From contig NC_057802.1 in assembly GCF_018294505.1 (NCBI RefSeq), positions 314,454,209 through 314,518,208 of the forward strand: 64,000 nt of DNA. Reading direction: 5' to 3'. Position numbers and translations under genes: made by a program. Source of the DNA: Triticum aestivum (Eukaryota > Streptophyta > Magnoliopsida > Poales > Poaceae). This document shows, in pieces, positions 1 through 12,894 of this stretch (positions are counted from its first letter, which is position 1; the number at the start of each line of letters is the position of its first letter). The notes under the pieces were generated by a model, which ran no database searches, was not told where the DNA came from, and saw only the letters and a program-made list of their open reading frames with translations.

Positions 1-957
1 ATATTAGGGAAGGTGGCGGAAAGTAACTCTCGAATTGAAACCTTAGAAAATATCGAGAGCAAGGTAAGAAGGTATCATGAGAAGTTTCGAGCGGGCAGGC
101 GATCTTTCGGTGCCTGAAATGGGGCGTGAAAGGGGTTCAAATCAACGGGAATAAGTATTGTGTCTGATTCCAAAGTAGATTACAAGGAAGGTGACCCCAT
201 GAATTACATACGAAGTCAAGCGCGAGGAATAACTTTGGCAACAGGGGTGTACAGGAGAGTCAGGTTTCGATCCTGTGGAGCTTGTGGGTTATGGGCCCAC
301 CATGTGGGTTAAAGTAGGAAGGGCGGTGACATCTTGCACAGTCATGATAGCAAGGCATGTCAGCGGGTAGCCTGTTAGTTATATGTTAGCAACAACGTCG
401 GTACCAAGGGCGAGGGACGAAGAGAACCTTTTTCCTGCTCGTTGAAACGAGGCGGACCAATAGGCAAAGTTCTCGTCCATCGGTGGTTACCGGAATGCCA
501 TCAACAATAGTAATAGGGTCTTACTAACAGAGTTGTACACCGAGGTGTTTGCACAAGTAGGGAATTATTACTGCTTATGTCATATTGATCATAGAAAGGG
601 TTTAAACAAACCAATCAAAAGGGAAAAGTGTCTATCAGATTTAATCAGAACAATGGACAGAAAAAATTGTGTTTAAACACATAATTCAGGGGTATATCCT
701 TCCTAAGGACAAGCAGAATGATATCCATGACAGGATAGAAAGTAGAAAACCATTTAGGTAAGGGGAGAGGAATTTCATGACATTACTCAAACAATGGTGT
801 TTGGATAAATGATAAAGAAAATTTAGCATTGTGCTTCAAATGTTCTTATTGAAAAACGGAATACCACAGACATGCTTTGAGATATCATTGGCATGGTCTT
901 ACAAAGGTCAGACTTTGGATACAAAGGATCCACCGGAAACAACTTATAGAATAAGTC

Positions 958-3718
958 TGTAACATCCCAAATTTTCAATTTGGAATGTTATACATTAGAT
1001 CATCATTTCATAGCATATTTTATTGCATTTTGACAAATTCTCAATAAATCCTAAGCAACTCAAGGACCCTCGGAGAGAGTTGGGGATTTTTCCCGATTTT
1101 TCATATTTGATTTTTATCAAATAATAAAACGAGGATTTTTGGTTTTAATTATTTTTCTCTCCGAAAATATTTCATATTAAAATAAATGAGAGGAGAAAAT
1201 ATGAATTCTCCAAAATAATTGAAATATTGGAGGAAAAATATTAAAATCAAATATTGGATTATATTCGGATTTTATTTGCAATTTTAATTGCATTAAATAA
1301 ATTGGACGTTTTCAAAACTGCATTTTTGAGCCAAGAAAATGTTCACCTTGTTCTAATTATTTTAACTAGACGGGGAAAATTTGTTTTATCATTTTTGGAT
1401 TTTTATTTATTTTTCTGCGATTTTTTAGATTTGGCGAATATTTAATAAAAACTGCGCCCGACTGGGCCGAGGCCCAGCCGAGCCAGGCCGGCCCGCCCGC
1501 GTCGTCTCCCCCCGCACACGGCCGCCGCCGCCCGAGTCCGCCTCGAGCATGCCGCCCCGCCGCCGCCTTGCCCCCTCCTCCACGCCACCCCCTCCCCCCT
1601 CCTTATATACCCCCACCCCGCCTCCTCTCCTCACCCCGCCGCCGCCCCAACCCGCACCCGCTGCAGCGCCCGCGCCGCTGCCGCTCGCGCCGCCGCCCCG
1701 CAGTTGCCCGCCGCCTCCCGCCGAGCCCCGCCGCCGCCCGAGCCCCGCCGCCCCGCCGGAGTCCCGCCGGAGCTGCCGCCGAGGTAGCCGAAGCCGCCGC
1801 CGCCGAGTCCGGTTTTTTAATAAAAAAAACCGATTCGGTTTATTTTTTTCTAAACCCTAGTTTCGTTTTTTCTTCAGATCGGTTTATTTTTTTCGGTTTT
1901 ATTACTTAGTGAACGTTCCCGACCCGTTCGTTTTAACGAACGTGTTCGCCGGTTAGTCGCAGTTAACGAACGTCCGTTTGTTTAACTGTTCGTCAGTTTT
2001 ATTTTTCGTCGGATTTTCCCGATTATTTCAGATCGTGATTTCCGATCAGAACTTCGTTTTCGTTTATCTTTTCGCTCGTTTATCGGAATCAGGCGATTCA
2101 AGCGCCTAGAGTTTCGTCTCAAAATTCTCTTTCCGTTTAACCCACTCAAACAAGTTTTTGCTACTGTAAAATTTGACCTAGATCCAGATTAGTAAACGAA
2201 GCTTGTTTCTTTCGCGGTTTGATTTTCGTTCTTCGTTCGATCTGATTCTTTTTGCAAACCGGAGTTCTTAAGTTGAACTTTCTGGTTAGTTCTTCTATTT
2301 GAGTTTTACTTGTGCATTAGATGAGTACTTATTGTTTGCTTGTTTGTTTGCGATAAAGTACCCGGAGTGCGCCGCTTGTTACTTCGAATCTCTAGGTTAC
2401 GCGGATCATCAGCAAGGCAAGTAACACTTTGATCATACTTTTCCATACCTAGTTTTTATTGCATTAGATCAATCCTCATACACTGCATGGTTAGGATCTA
2501 ATTAAACTGTGGGTACTGGGAAGTAGTTGAGGTAGTACCTATTACCTGTTTTATTTATCAAACCCTTGGGAGTTACTTCTACGTTTGCTTATATTGCCAT
2601 GCTATGCTTGTAGACGTGGATTGGGTTTGAGAGATATTCATGACAGATGTGAGATTGTTAACTAATGGTTTACTTAAGGTGGCAACTAAAACTCACATCT
2701 GGGTGGATTGAGGCACCTGGAGAACCCAGTGCTGCCTGTATTTTTTTGGATATCCCGGAGTACCCGTGTGATCATCCTATGGACCGCCACCCAGGCTCAA
2801 AGGGATCATGAGATTATTCATGCTAGAAACTTCCGTGTGCAGCCACAAGCTATTATGGGCTCTAGCATAGTTGATTAAGTTGTGTGAGCTCTTGAAGAGG
2901 TGGACTAGCAGATGTAGGGGATGTAGGTGGTACGGTCTACCCAGAGTAGAGAGTTTACGCTTCTGAAAGACTGTGTCTCGGTCATCCGTTTCTCAAACAT
3001 CATGTAGTGCGAGAATCAAGCGGAGGCGATTGAGTCTTGTGGGGAAAAGTGCACAAACCTCTGCAGAGTGTACAAACTAATCATGGTTAGCCGTGTCCCC
3101 GGTTATGGACAACTTGAGTATCTAGTACCTGGATTATCATGTGAATCTCATCACCACGTTACTTTAATTAATTTTGTTGGGTTAATGATGACACTTAATT
3201 GGGATTGAGTTGGAGGTACCTTCTCAATGTTTCACAACCACCATGATAGTTAAATAAAAATTATTCCTTTGCAGTAGGGAAAAATTGGCTTTTCGCAAAA
3301 CTATAACCATAGAGCTTTCCACCAGCCATATATGCATGTAGTATAGCGTTATTATGTTCATTACTCTATGTGTTACATTGCCAGCATATTCCATGTGCTG
3401 ACCCGTTTTCGGGCTGCAACGTTTCATGTTGCAGACTTTTCAGATGACGAGTAAGGTGCCTTAGGTCGTGGTCTTATACTCAGTGATGCCGATGGAGTTG
3501 ATGGACTCACTTATCTTCGAAGCCTTCCGCTGTTATCGTATTTAGATGGCCTTAAGCCATATTTATCAAACTTATTCTCTATGAGATAGTCGTTGTAATA
3601 AGTGTGTGATTGCTACTCTGTTATAAATCCTCCATTTGTACTGTGCGTGTCAGCATTACTGATCCAGGGATGACACTGGTGCACAGCAGCACAGACTGTT
3701 TGAGGTCTTGTCGCTACA
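958..3718 (+). mobile_element. Solo LTR (gypsy-like) inserted in LARD copy A
   Basis: The 2761-bp block starts TGTAACATCCC and ends GCTACA, so it has TG...CA termini. It is flanked by the 5-bp duplication AAGTC (953-957 and 3719-3723). The homologous LARD copy B has the uninterrupted site with a single AAGTC at 33815-33819, which proves the insertion. There is no internal domain and no second LTR, so this is a solo LTR left by LTR-LTR recombination. It holds an AT-rich 5' part, a very GC/proline-codon-rich block (about 1450-1800) after a TATA-like box, and a long 3' part without reading frames. Start motif and length fit grass gypsy LTRs; the family is not assigned. Confidence 0.88.
1604..1609 (+). 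promoter_or_regulatory. TATA-like box inside the solo LTR
   Basis: TATATA lies in a C-rich context about 650 bp into the LTR. This orientation matches the TG...CA polarity. It could be the U3 promoter of the lost element, with the GC-rich block downstream as its R/U5 leader. This rests on position and motif only. Confidence 0.4.
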
Positions 3719-6690
3719 AAGTCTTACAATTTCCTCATGGAAGAATGGATAACCTTGCTAAAAGGAAACTATAACAATAGGTCCTCTAGTCAGATGTGCT
3801 AGGCATGACATCACCTTACCGGTCACATAAAGACCATTGTTGTAACTCTTGGGAATATGCTCCAACCATCATATCTGACCGAGATTCAGATCTGATTGGT
3901 GTCAGGATACCTCAGGCTCAGGATGCCTTAGAGGAAGAGGTGCAACACAATTGACGAGATGACATAATATGATTCTTGGGAAATGAACTATGGAAACGAG
4001 TTCCGAAACAAGAGTTCATCATTAAACCAAGGAGAGGATGGGGAGGTGGCTGGTGGACTCAACGATAATTCATCGAGACTTCCAAAAGGATGGATTTCCA
4101 CAATTGCGTGAACACAGAGATATCATTTGTCAGATCAAATGACTTAATGATGTATGCTGGAGGAAAACATACACAATTAAACATTGGTTGAAAGATGCTC
4201 CCGAAATATGGCCTTAGGTAGCATGATCAATGTTAGAATGGTGATTCAGTAATCAATAGTCCAAGAATGAACGGCCAACCAATAACTTCAAAGCAAAGGG
4301 TTGCTAGAAGGGCAGAATCCAAGCTGCACCGTTCGCTTGTTGGTATCCCGGTTAGAATCAACACGGGGACCAAGAAATGAACGAAGATGACGAGAAGTAT
4401 TACTATATCAAGAATTTTTAAGAGGTGGTGAAATTCTCACAACATTCTTGACATAAAAGATGGTAATACTCCAAGGTAAAGAAGAACAAATGCTGGATAG
4501 CAAGGAACTCAAGGTATAACACAGAACACGAATAAGTTTGTGTTGGAGGGAAGGCAATAAAGTGGTCGATGACAACACAAATCACCGAGGGCAAGGATGG
4601 TATTTCTCATCATGAATTCAATTGATATCCTGGAAGAGCTCAGAATGTTGATGATGATCATGACACATTTGTCCAGAGGTTTCATGAAGGTATAATCGCT
4701 CATCAACGACATCAAGCAAAAGGAAGGATGGAGCGAGAAGTTATTGAAACCACAGATACGACACAAACTCGGAATCAAGCTTGTTGTTTGAGGTGAAACG
4801 GTAAGACAAGGAAGATCGACGTAAGCTTAGCTCATCATCGAAAGTCGTGCTCTGGGAATAAGGACCAGGTAGCACAGTTTAAGCTTTAACAAGACGATGA
4901 TGATGTAGCCAATCGGTTGGGAATGACATCAGCGAGTACAACTCGCAAGTAATAAGGATTACAAAGAGTAGTTGAACCGTAGAACAGACTCAATTCAGTT
5001 ATCCGTGTTTCGAGTGACACACAACTCTAAACCCGGAGAAAATTGGAATCAACGATAAATAATAGTTGATGAAGAACTCACAATAAGTTATGTAGTTCGG
5101 TGATATTCTCGAGATACTAGAGTATAATACTCTACGGTAGAGCAGAGTAGACGGTGGACACGTGAAATGATCTGCAGAGACAAGTACTTCATCTTGTCTG
5201 AGAAATGGAATCAAAGGAGAACAATCATGGTCGGAACCACGGTTGCAAAGGACCAAACATGGATACTAGATGGACCTATATCAAGGAAATAGTTATTATT
5301 ACAAGAAGTTTCCATGATAGGATCTACATCGTGTCCATGGGCATGAACACAAGTTCAAGGTCGACTCCCACTTCTTCAATGTATAACCTTCCATTCACCT
5401 CTTGCTTTTTGAAAACGTCATTAGTTGTTGAAAGTTTTACCTGGTGCAATACCAGATAAGTATGACCCGTGAAATCTTTCGGGTTCACATAGATTAAGGA
5501 AGGCATAGGTTCAACCCATCAGGGCATCGTAGAAACATATCTTAGGGAGTAAATAATACAAGCTCGAAAGTAGAGCATGGTTGACAAGGCAAATGATACA
5601 ATTTACCAAAGGCATTACGCATCAGGAGAAGAACTCAAGGTTTTGAGAATATGCAGGAATGGTCGGATAATAATCCACCAAACGATCTGGCGGACCGCCA
5701 AGAATCTGATGTGAGCATATATGTTCAACCAGAAGAAGAAATAATGCAGAAGGCATCGGATTATAGAAATATCTTGATAATTCGAGAGCTTAAATACAAG
5801 GAATTATGATTTCCAAATTGGGGGATCAGAAGCAGATGCTCTGATCAAAAGATAGTAAGTCGAGTAGACTTAGAGGCACAAACGGTGGCAATCCGATTGG
5901 TCGACAACCAGCTCATGTTCAAAATGACGTTCGAGCCGAAAGGATAATTTTCAAGGAATACTGATGATTTGTGCATTCACACACATGCTGAATCAACATG
6001 ATCAGAATGTCGATCACAAAGTATTTTAATGAATATTGCTTGACATATGGAAGTAACCATTATGCAAGCAGGTAAAGAAGATCAAGAGCAATAGGCTACT
6101 GAGGATTTCGGAAGATCGAATGGCATTTCAAAGAATTTCGTGAAACACCTGAACAACTAGGGATGAACGAATCCCCAATAAGTGTGAGGAATTATTCATA
6201 CATGTATTCATGAGGAAAAGGAGCTACAAGACAGTAAGCACAAAGGATTCTCGGAATAGCGGGAAGTAGTTCATGGTATCTTGTACTAACAAGAGTAATC
6301 GAGAATGAAGGTATGGATGGCAAGTATAAGTAGCTATCCATAGGGATGTATCGGTGGTAGTGAATTTACAAAGGCGGTGGGCACAAGTGTCTCGGTAAAA
6401 CATCGAATAGCATCTTCAGAAACTTCTGGTGCAGCAGGCGATCATCTGTAATAAGGGGCTCTCCGGGTGGAAGTAGTTACCAGAACCTAGAGTCAGAGTA
6501 AGTAAAATCTTTTAACCCGAATAGAAGAGATGTCAGAGTCCCAGAGTATAGGTCGAGAAATAAAATATCATAATACCACCCAATGGCGACGTGGGCCCAT
6601 AAGCCGCACATCCATGTTAGTAAAAACTTTTTCAATGACTAGACTCAACTTCGGCCAAGGAGTGTGGAAGGGGATTCCTACAGGCAGTCG

Positions 6691-6703
6691 GCTCTGATAC
6701 CAA
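6691..6703 (-). other. Primer binding site of LARD copy A
   Basis: On the minus strand this reads TTGGTATCAGAGC, complementary to the 3' end of initiator methionine tRNA, the usual primer of plant LTR elements. Two bases (CT on the plus strand) separate it from the LTR boundary at 6706. It fixes the element's orientation. Confidence 0.85.
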
Positions 6704-6705
6704 CT

Positions 6706-8499
6706 TGTGACGCCCCCGATTCAATCGTACACTAATCATGCACGCAAACGTGTACGATCAAGATCAGGGACTAACGGGAAGATATCACAACACAACTATA
6801 AAAACATAAATAAGTCATACATGCATCATAATACAAGCCAGGGGCCTCGAGGGCTCGATCATAGACGAGTCAGCGGAAGCAATAATATCTGAGTACAGAC
6901 ATAAGTTAAACAAGTTTTCCTTAAGAAGGCTAGCACAAACTGGGATACAGATCGAAAGAGGCGCATGCCTCCTACCTGGGATCCTCCTAAACTACTCCTG
7001 GTCGTCGTCAGTGGCCTACACGTAGTAGTAGGCACCTCCGGTGCAGTAGGAGTCATCGTCGACGGTGGTGTCTGGCTCCTGGGCTCCAGCATCTGGTTGC
7101 GACAACCAGAAAGAAAGGAAAGAGGGAAAAGGGGGAGCAAAGCAACCGTGAATACTCATCCAAAGTACTCACAAGCAAGGATCTACACTACATATGCATG
7201 GGTATATGTGTAAAGAGGCAGTGGACTGAACTGTAGAATGCCAGAATAAGAGGGGGATAGCTAGTCCTGTCGAAGACTACGCTTCTGGCAACCTCCATCT
7301 TGTAGCATGTAGAAGAGAGTAGATGGTAAGTTCACCAAGTATCATCGCATAGCATAATCCTACCCGGCGATCCTCCCCTCGTCGCCCTGTGTGAGAGCGA
7401 TCACCGGGTTATATCTGGCACTTGGAAGGGTGTGTTTTATTAAGTATCCGGTTCTAGTTGTCATAAGGTCAAGGTACAACTCCGGGTCGTCCTGTTACCG
7501 AAGATCACGGCTATTCGAATAGATAAACTTCCCTACAGGGGTGCACCACATTACCCAACACGCTCGATCCCATTTGGCCGGACACACTTTCCTGGGTCAT
7601 GCCCGACCTCGGAAGATCAACACGTCGCAGCCCTACCTAGGCACAACAAAGAGGTCAGCACGCCGGTCTAAATCCTATGCGCGCAGGGGTGTGGGCCCAT
7701 TGCCCGTTGCTCACCTGCACGTTGCGAACGCGGCCGGAAGCAGACCTAGTCCCCTTAATACAAGCGCAGGCTTACGGTCCAATCCGGCGCGCGCCGCTCA
7801 GTCGCTGACGTCAAGAAGGCTTCGGCTGATACCACGACGTCGAGTGCCCATAACTGTTCCCGCGTAGTTGGTTAGTGCGTATAGGCCAGTGGCCAGACTC
7901 AGATCAAATACCAAGATCTCATTAAGTGTGTTATTATGAAGTAAACGCGGACGCCGACCAGGGCCAGGCCCACCTCTCTCCTAGGTGGTCTCAACCTGCC
8001 CTGTCGCTCTGCCACAAAGTAAGAGTCGGGGGACGTCGGGAACCCAGGCCCACCTCTACCGGGATGGAGCCACCTGCCCCTTCAGCCCCCATCTCCAAAC
8101 AGTATCATAAGTAATGTAACAGTATAAAGTATATAGCATATGCCCGTGATCACCTCCCGAAGTGATCACGGCCCAGTAGTATAGCATGGCAGACGGACAA
8201 GAATGTAGGGCCACTGATGGAATACTGGCATCCTATACTAAGCATTTAGGATTGCAGGTAAGGGTAACAATTGTAGCAACAATGACAGGCTATGCAGCAG
8301 AATAGGATTAACCGAAAGTTGTAACATGCTACACTACTCTAATGCAAGCAGTAGAGAGAAGGAATAGGCGATATCTGGTGATCAAGGGGGGGGGCTTGCC
8401 TGGAAGCTCATCCGAGAAGGAGGGGTCATCAACACCATAGTCGTACTGGGTAGCAGCGTCTTCGGTCTCGGTGTCTAACGAGAGAAGAGGGGGAAGAAA
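6706..8499 (-). mobile_element. LTR of LARD copy A, truncated by the Copia insertion
   Basis: The boundary TGTGACGCCCCCG is shared with the complete LARD LTRs at 28717 and 36792, and similarity continues to about 8499. The rest of the roughly 3.9-kb LTR is missing because a Copia LTR starts at 8500; it should lie beyond the right edge of the window. The many short open frames here are not conserved in the other two LTR copies, so I do not call genes. Confidence 0.82.
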
Positions 8500-9998
8500 T
8501 GTAAGTGCATCTAGTGCCCCTTAGTGATTTTGGTGTATTGAAGACATATAGGTTAAGGGACTAATGTGTTTATGAGTGTACACATGTCTATAAGTCTATG
8601 TGGAGTTTGATATTTATAGAGAAAGTCGACCCCTAAAAATGAAGTTCTTCGACTGAAGACTTTGGATTTCTGAAGACTTTGAAAGTGAAGAAATTGGTGT
8701 GACCTTGAAGACTTGGTATTCATTCGAGGAACATGAAGCGTGAAGACTTTTGTTTTCGTAGTTTCATTTTCTCTTTCTTGAGTCATAGGAAACACCGTAC
8801 TGTTAAAGGGGGTTGAGGAAATACTAAGGAAAAGTTTCCATGTGATGCTCGACTCAAAATCCTACACCTACCAATCCCTTCGAGTGAAGCCTTTGAAAAT
8901 CTCATACAGTTCAGTCATATTCTTCAGTGACAGAGATGAAGTTCTTCTGGTCTCTGAAGAATTTGTTCTGACTGAGGAGTTAGGAATTCGCCAGTGCGGA
9001 TTGCCTACACAGTGAGGAACATGATAGCCCTGAGGAATTTGATACTCGAATTTCCGACCGTTGCTGTGCTATGCGCCAGCTGTCCCAAAATATCTACCCA
9101 CCTAACGGTCATATCATTGAAGGGCATTTATGTCTTATCATGTCGGGCTGCTCCCTAGGCTATAAATAGCCGCCCCCCTACAACCACTAGCTGGTTGGCT
9201 GCTCTGAGAGAAACTGACACTTGTCATTTGAGAGCATCCCATCCTCCGAGGACTTTGAGCGAAAATCATCAAGTGAGGAAAACCCAAACACAAAAACCTA
9301 CAAACCCAAAGTGATTGAGCATCACTGAAGAGATTGATCCTGCGTGGATCCGACGCTTGTTACCTTTGAAGACTGTGCTTCTTCCAGACGGTTAGGCGTC
9401 ATAGTCTAGAGCATCCAAGAGGAATTGTGGATCACCGAGTGACCGAGTTTGTGAAGGTTCGGAAGTCACATGAAGACTTACCACGAGTGATTGGGCGAGG
9501 TCTGTGTGACCTTAGCTCAAGGAGAATATGGTGAGGACTGTGTGTCCGGGACTGTGTGTCCTCAGGTTTAAATACCTAGCCGCTCCAACCAGATGTACAA
9601 CTGAGACAGCAGTTGGAACTGGTCTACCAAATCATTGTCTTCACCAAGCCAATTGGTTCTATTTCCTCAACTCTTTCATTTCCTTATAACTGTGTTGTGC
9701 AATTGTTCATATCTGTGTTTGAAGACTTTGACTGAAGACTTTCTCAATTTCCTCAGTTCAATTTCTTCAGTCTGTTTGTCTTCATCCTGTGTTATCCTGT
9801 GTTTAAGCTTTCTGTACTCTGTGCTTGTCTTCATTTCATCATGATGACCATGCTTGTGTTCTGCTATGTATACTTGCGAGTACTTATTCTGCTGCAAGTA
9901 GTTCTTCGCTAAGGAATTTCCTCACTGGCAAATTCCTTAGTGAAGAATTCATAAAAATCGCCTATTCACCCCCCTCTAGTCGATATAACGCACTTTCA
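8500..9998 (+). repeat. Copia LTR 1
   Basis: It starts TGTAAGTGCATCTAG and ends ACTTTCA just before the primer site. It aligns over its length with the LTR at 59846-61341. In the first 200 bases I count four substitutions, a 1-base indel and a 12-base indel. GAAGA/CTTCAG-type short motifs recur throughout. The left flank ends AGAAA, which would be the target duplication; its partner is outside the window. Confidence 0.88.
9161..9168 (+). promoter_or_regulatory. TATA box of Copia LTR 1
   Basis: TATAAATA is preceded by CCCTAGGC and followed by GCCGCCCCC. The same box and context occur at 60517-60524 in the other LTR. This is the likely U3 promoter for the genomic transcript. Confidence 0.72.
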
Positions 9999-10000
9999 AT

Positions 10001-10012
10001 TGGTATCAGAGC
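10001..10012 (+). other. Primer binding site, Copia element 1
   Basis: TGGTATCAGAGC, complementary to initiator methionine tRNA, lies two bases after the LTR end. Confidence 0.88.
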
Positions 10013-10065
10013 AAGGTACTCCCTTGTTCTGTGTGATTTTGGTTTAACCGCCTGGAGTTTTAGTT

Positions 10066-12636
10066 ATGTCGACCGCAGGTATGATCAAGGTCTCTGCTGG
10101 GTGTCCTACCTTCGATGGGACGGACTACCCCTACTGGAAGAATAAGATGCGAATGCATCTTGAGGCAATTGATAACGATCTCTGGTATGTTGTGGAAAAT
10201 GGTGTTCCCTCTGTCTCACCCTCACTGAACGCTACCGATGTCAAGAGATTCAAGCAACTCAATTCTCAAGAGAAGAATATCATATGTGGCCATCTGAGCA
10301 AAGGACAGTATGGAAGAGTGAGTGCTTTGGAAACTGCTAAGCTTATCTGGGATAGGCTGTCCAAAGTGAATGAAGGAGTCTCAACTCAGCGTGACTCTCG
10401 AGTTGATGTTCTTCGCAATCTCTTCAACCGCTTCAAAAGACTCGACAATGAAAATGTTCAACAAATCTTCGATCGCCTCACTGACATCTCAAATGAGCTT
10501 CAAGCGCTTGGTGCCACTGACATCACGGACCATGAGGTGGTGAAGAAATTGTTGACATCGCTTGATTCCTCATTTGATACTCTGGCATTGATGATACAAG
10601 AACGTGCTGATTACAAGTCAGTTGATCCCGCTGATATCCTCGAAAGGCTAAATACTCATGAGTTCCAGCTTACTGAAAAGAGAGACCTCTATGGTTCGAG
10701 CTATGGCAGATCACGTGCACTGAAGGCCAAGGCAGTTTCTGAGTCTGAAGATGAAGACTCTGGCAGCAGCCTTGGTGATCCTGAAGAACTGAGCCAGGAA
10801 CTAGCACTGCTCGTGAAGAAATTCCAAAAGTTCTCAAGACGTGGTCGCTTTGGAAGATCCTCAAGGAGCAATGATTCCTCATCCAGTGACTACAAGAAGA
10901 GGCTTTGTCACAAATGCAAGAAACCTGGACACTACATTCAAGATTGTCCTCAATGGGAAAAGGAATCAAAGAAGAGAAATACAAGGATTACAGTTCTGAT
11001 GATGCGAAGAAAAAGAAGAAATCCTCAAAATCTTCATCATCAAAATCCTCAAAGTCTTCATCTCACAAGAAGAGCAGCTCCAAGAAGGCTCGGGCATTCA
11101 TTGGCAAGGAAATGGACTCTGAAGCTGAATCTGAGGAACATGAGGAAGAGGAGGCATCTGAGGAGTCCAAGTCTGGAGTAGAGAGTCTAGCTCTCGCTAC
11201 TGCATTCGTCAGCAAGTCTATCTCCAACTCTGAAGAAAATGGCTTCACCAACAAGGCTGATGAAGGCAATGATGACTACACTCCCACCTATTGCTTCATG
11301 GCAAAGGGTGCCAAGGTACTCAAATATACCTCCTCTGAATCTAGTGAGAATGAATCTGATGAAAACCTCAAGCCAGCTATCTAAACTTGCTAAGATTGCT
11401 GTGAAACAACAAAGGGCTTTTGAAAAGGTTCAAAACATGCTAGACAAAAGTGATGATATGTTGGGTGAAGAAATGGATCGCACTAAAACCTTGACTGAAA
11501 ATCTTCAGAGACTTCAGACTAGGTTTGACAACCTTCAAGGTCATCATAACACTCTCTTATCTGACATGAGAAGCTTTCTTATGAATTTCTTCAAAGAAAG
11601 CAAGATCTTGAGAAGCTAAGAGTGAGTTATGAAGATCTTCAGAAGGAGCGCGATTCATTACTTGCTCAACAAATCAGCGCTGCTCAGGAAGAATTTGTTC
11701 CTCCATGTTTGAAATGCATTGAACGTGAATCTGCTAATTCTTCACCTGAATGTTCAAATGCTTCTAATGCTACAAATTCTTCAACTGTCTCTGCTATCAC
11801 TAATTCCTCATCTGAGGACATTGCTAGTATCACTGACGATGCAGGGCTGAAGGAATTGTACATGACAGGCATGTACAAAAGCCTCAAAGGGCATCAGACT
11901 CTTGTGATGTGCTTAAAAAGCAGATCCTCAACAGGAACCCTAGGAAAGAGGGTATTGTCTTTGAGAGGAAACTCAATGCTGATGGTACATATTGGAACCC
12001 TGAGTAGTACCGCAAAACCTCATGGGTTGCTGCAAAGGGACCTCCAGTTGATCCATCTAATTTATCTGGCTTTACATGTGAATCTTCTCATTCTTCTGAT
12101 GAGTCATTTGACTCCAACTATAAACTGTTTAAAAATCAGAATGGTGAAGTATTTGCTAGATATGTTGGCACTAACTACAGGAACGGTTCTCCTATGAAGA
12201 AAATCTAGGTCCCAAAAGGTGCCTTGAAAGTCTTCAGGTGAATGTCCTCATGACACCACCTGTGAAGAATAGGAACCCCAGATCAAATTCTTCATATGGA
12301 CCAAATTCTTCATATGGATCCAAGTCCTCATATGGATCGAATTCCTCACGTGGATCATATTCCTCAAAAGGATCAAAATCCTCATATGAACATCATCGTG
12401 CTAACAACTCTGTTTCGCAGGGAAGAGCTAAGGGCTATGAATATGAGCATTATTCTTCTAATCATTATGTTCATAAGTCCTCGAAGAATTTCTCTGCTTA
12501 TTCATATGCTTACTCAAACTCCTCTTATGTGAAATGAAATGGATTGGCTTCTATGCCACCTTTCTTGTATGGAGCTCGCAGAGTGATGAACTCTTTGCCA
12601 CCCCTTCAGATGTGGGTGGTGAAGAAAAAGAACTAA
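10066..12636 (+). pseudogene. gag: Copia gag (capsid/nucleocapsid) pseudogene, copy 1
   Basis: The frame opens with MSTAGMIKVSAGCPTFDG and has the Copia gag (UBN2-type) capsid region. At about residues 280-295 there is a zinc knuckle CHKCKKPGHYIQDC. A Lys/Ser-rich tract, an acidic segment, a coiled coil and a Ser-Tyr-Gly repeat tail follow. Gag packages the RNA and builds the particle. Against copy 2 at 61409, single-base losses occur near 10976, 11380 and 11565, plus others near 11910 and 12210. TGA at 12535-12537 replaces CGA of copy 2. The broken pieces appear as separate open frames (10905-11384, 11622-12197) but belong to one gene. The end is taken at TAA 12634-12636, matching copy 2. 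Confidence 0.85.
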
Positions 12637-12894
12637 TCTTTTATGCAGGGTCAGGTCTCCAGACGTACTTTAACGTCTGAAGAATTTGCTGGAGACCTGA
12701 AAAGCGCCTGAAAGGACGCAGGCTAATCATGAAGAAATGAACTTTCATTTCTCACGTCCTCATACTGTTTTAACTGTTGCATTGCTTGATGAAATTGGTC
12801 TGATGAATTGTGATGTCATATTCTTCACTCATGAAGTATATGAAGTTCGTAAGCTGCACTAATTCATCTGCAGGATGATCAACCCAAAGCCACT
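12637..12894 (+). other. gag-pol spacer of Copia element 1
   Basis: About 260 bases between the gag stop and the recognisable protease have stops in all forward frames. Scattered matches to a protease N-terminal region (around 12770-12890) suggest part was once coding. The mechanism joining gag and pol cannot be read from this degraded copy; copy 2 leaves the window at this point. Confidence 0.5.

Larger units (their letters stand above)
1..6705 (-). mobile_element. LARD-like LTR retrotransposon, copy A, internal domain
   Basis: Apart from the solo LTR at 958-3718, this stretch aligns with the internal domain of the complete element at 32599-36791. Position 1 corresponds to about 32870, so the far end and one LTR lie off the window. 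The element reads on the minus strand, because the primer site and adjoining LTR are at its right side. I found no gag or pol motif in any frame, only short non-homologous open frames. Long LTRs around a noncoding but conserved internal domain define the LARD class (large retrotransposon derivatives; Sukkula-type elements in barley). Such elements depend on proteins of an autonomous gypsy partner. The family name is inference. Confidence 0.8.

Noticed and set aside
1549..1909. Proline/arginine-rich open frames in the solo LTR
   Set aside because: They come from a GC-rich block, overlap in two frames, and have no domain; open by composition only.
6691..6703. Fragment of a tRNA gene
   Set aside because: Only the 13-base primer site complementary to initiator tRNA is present; no cloverleaf around it.
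10905..12197. Separate small genes between gag and pol
   Set aside because: Alignment to copy 2 shows that they are pieces of gag split by single-base deletions.
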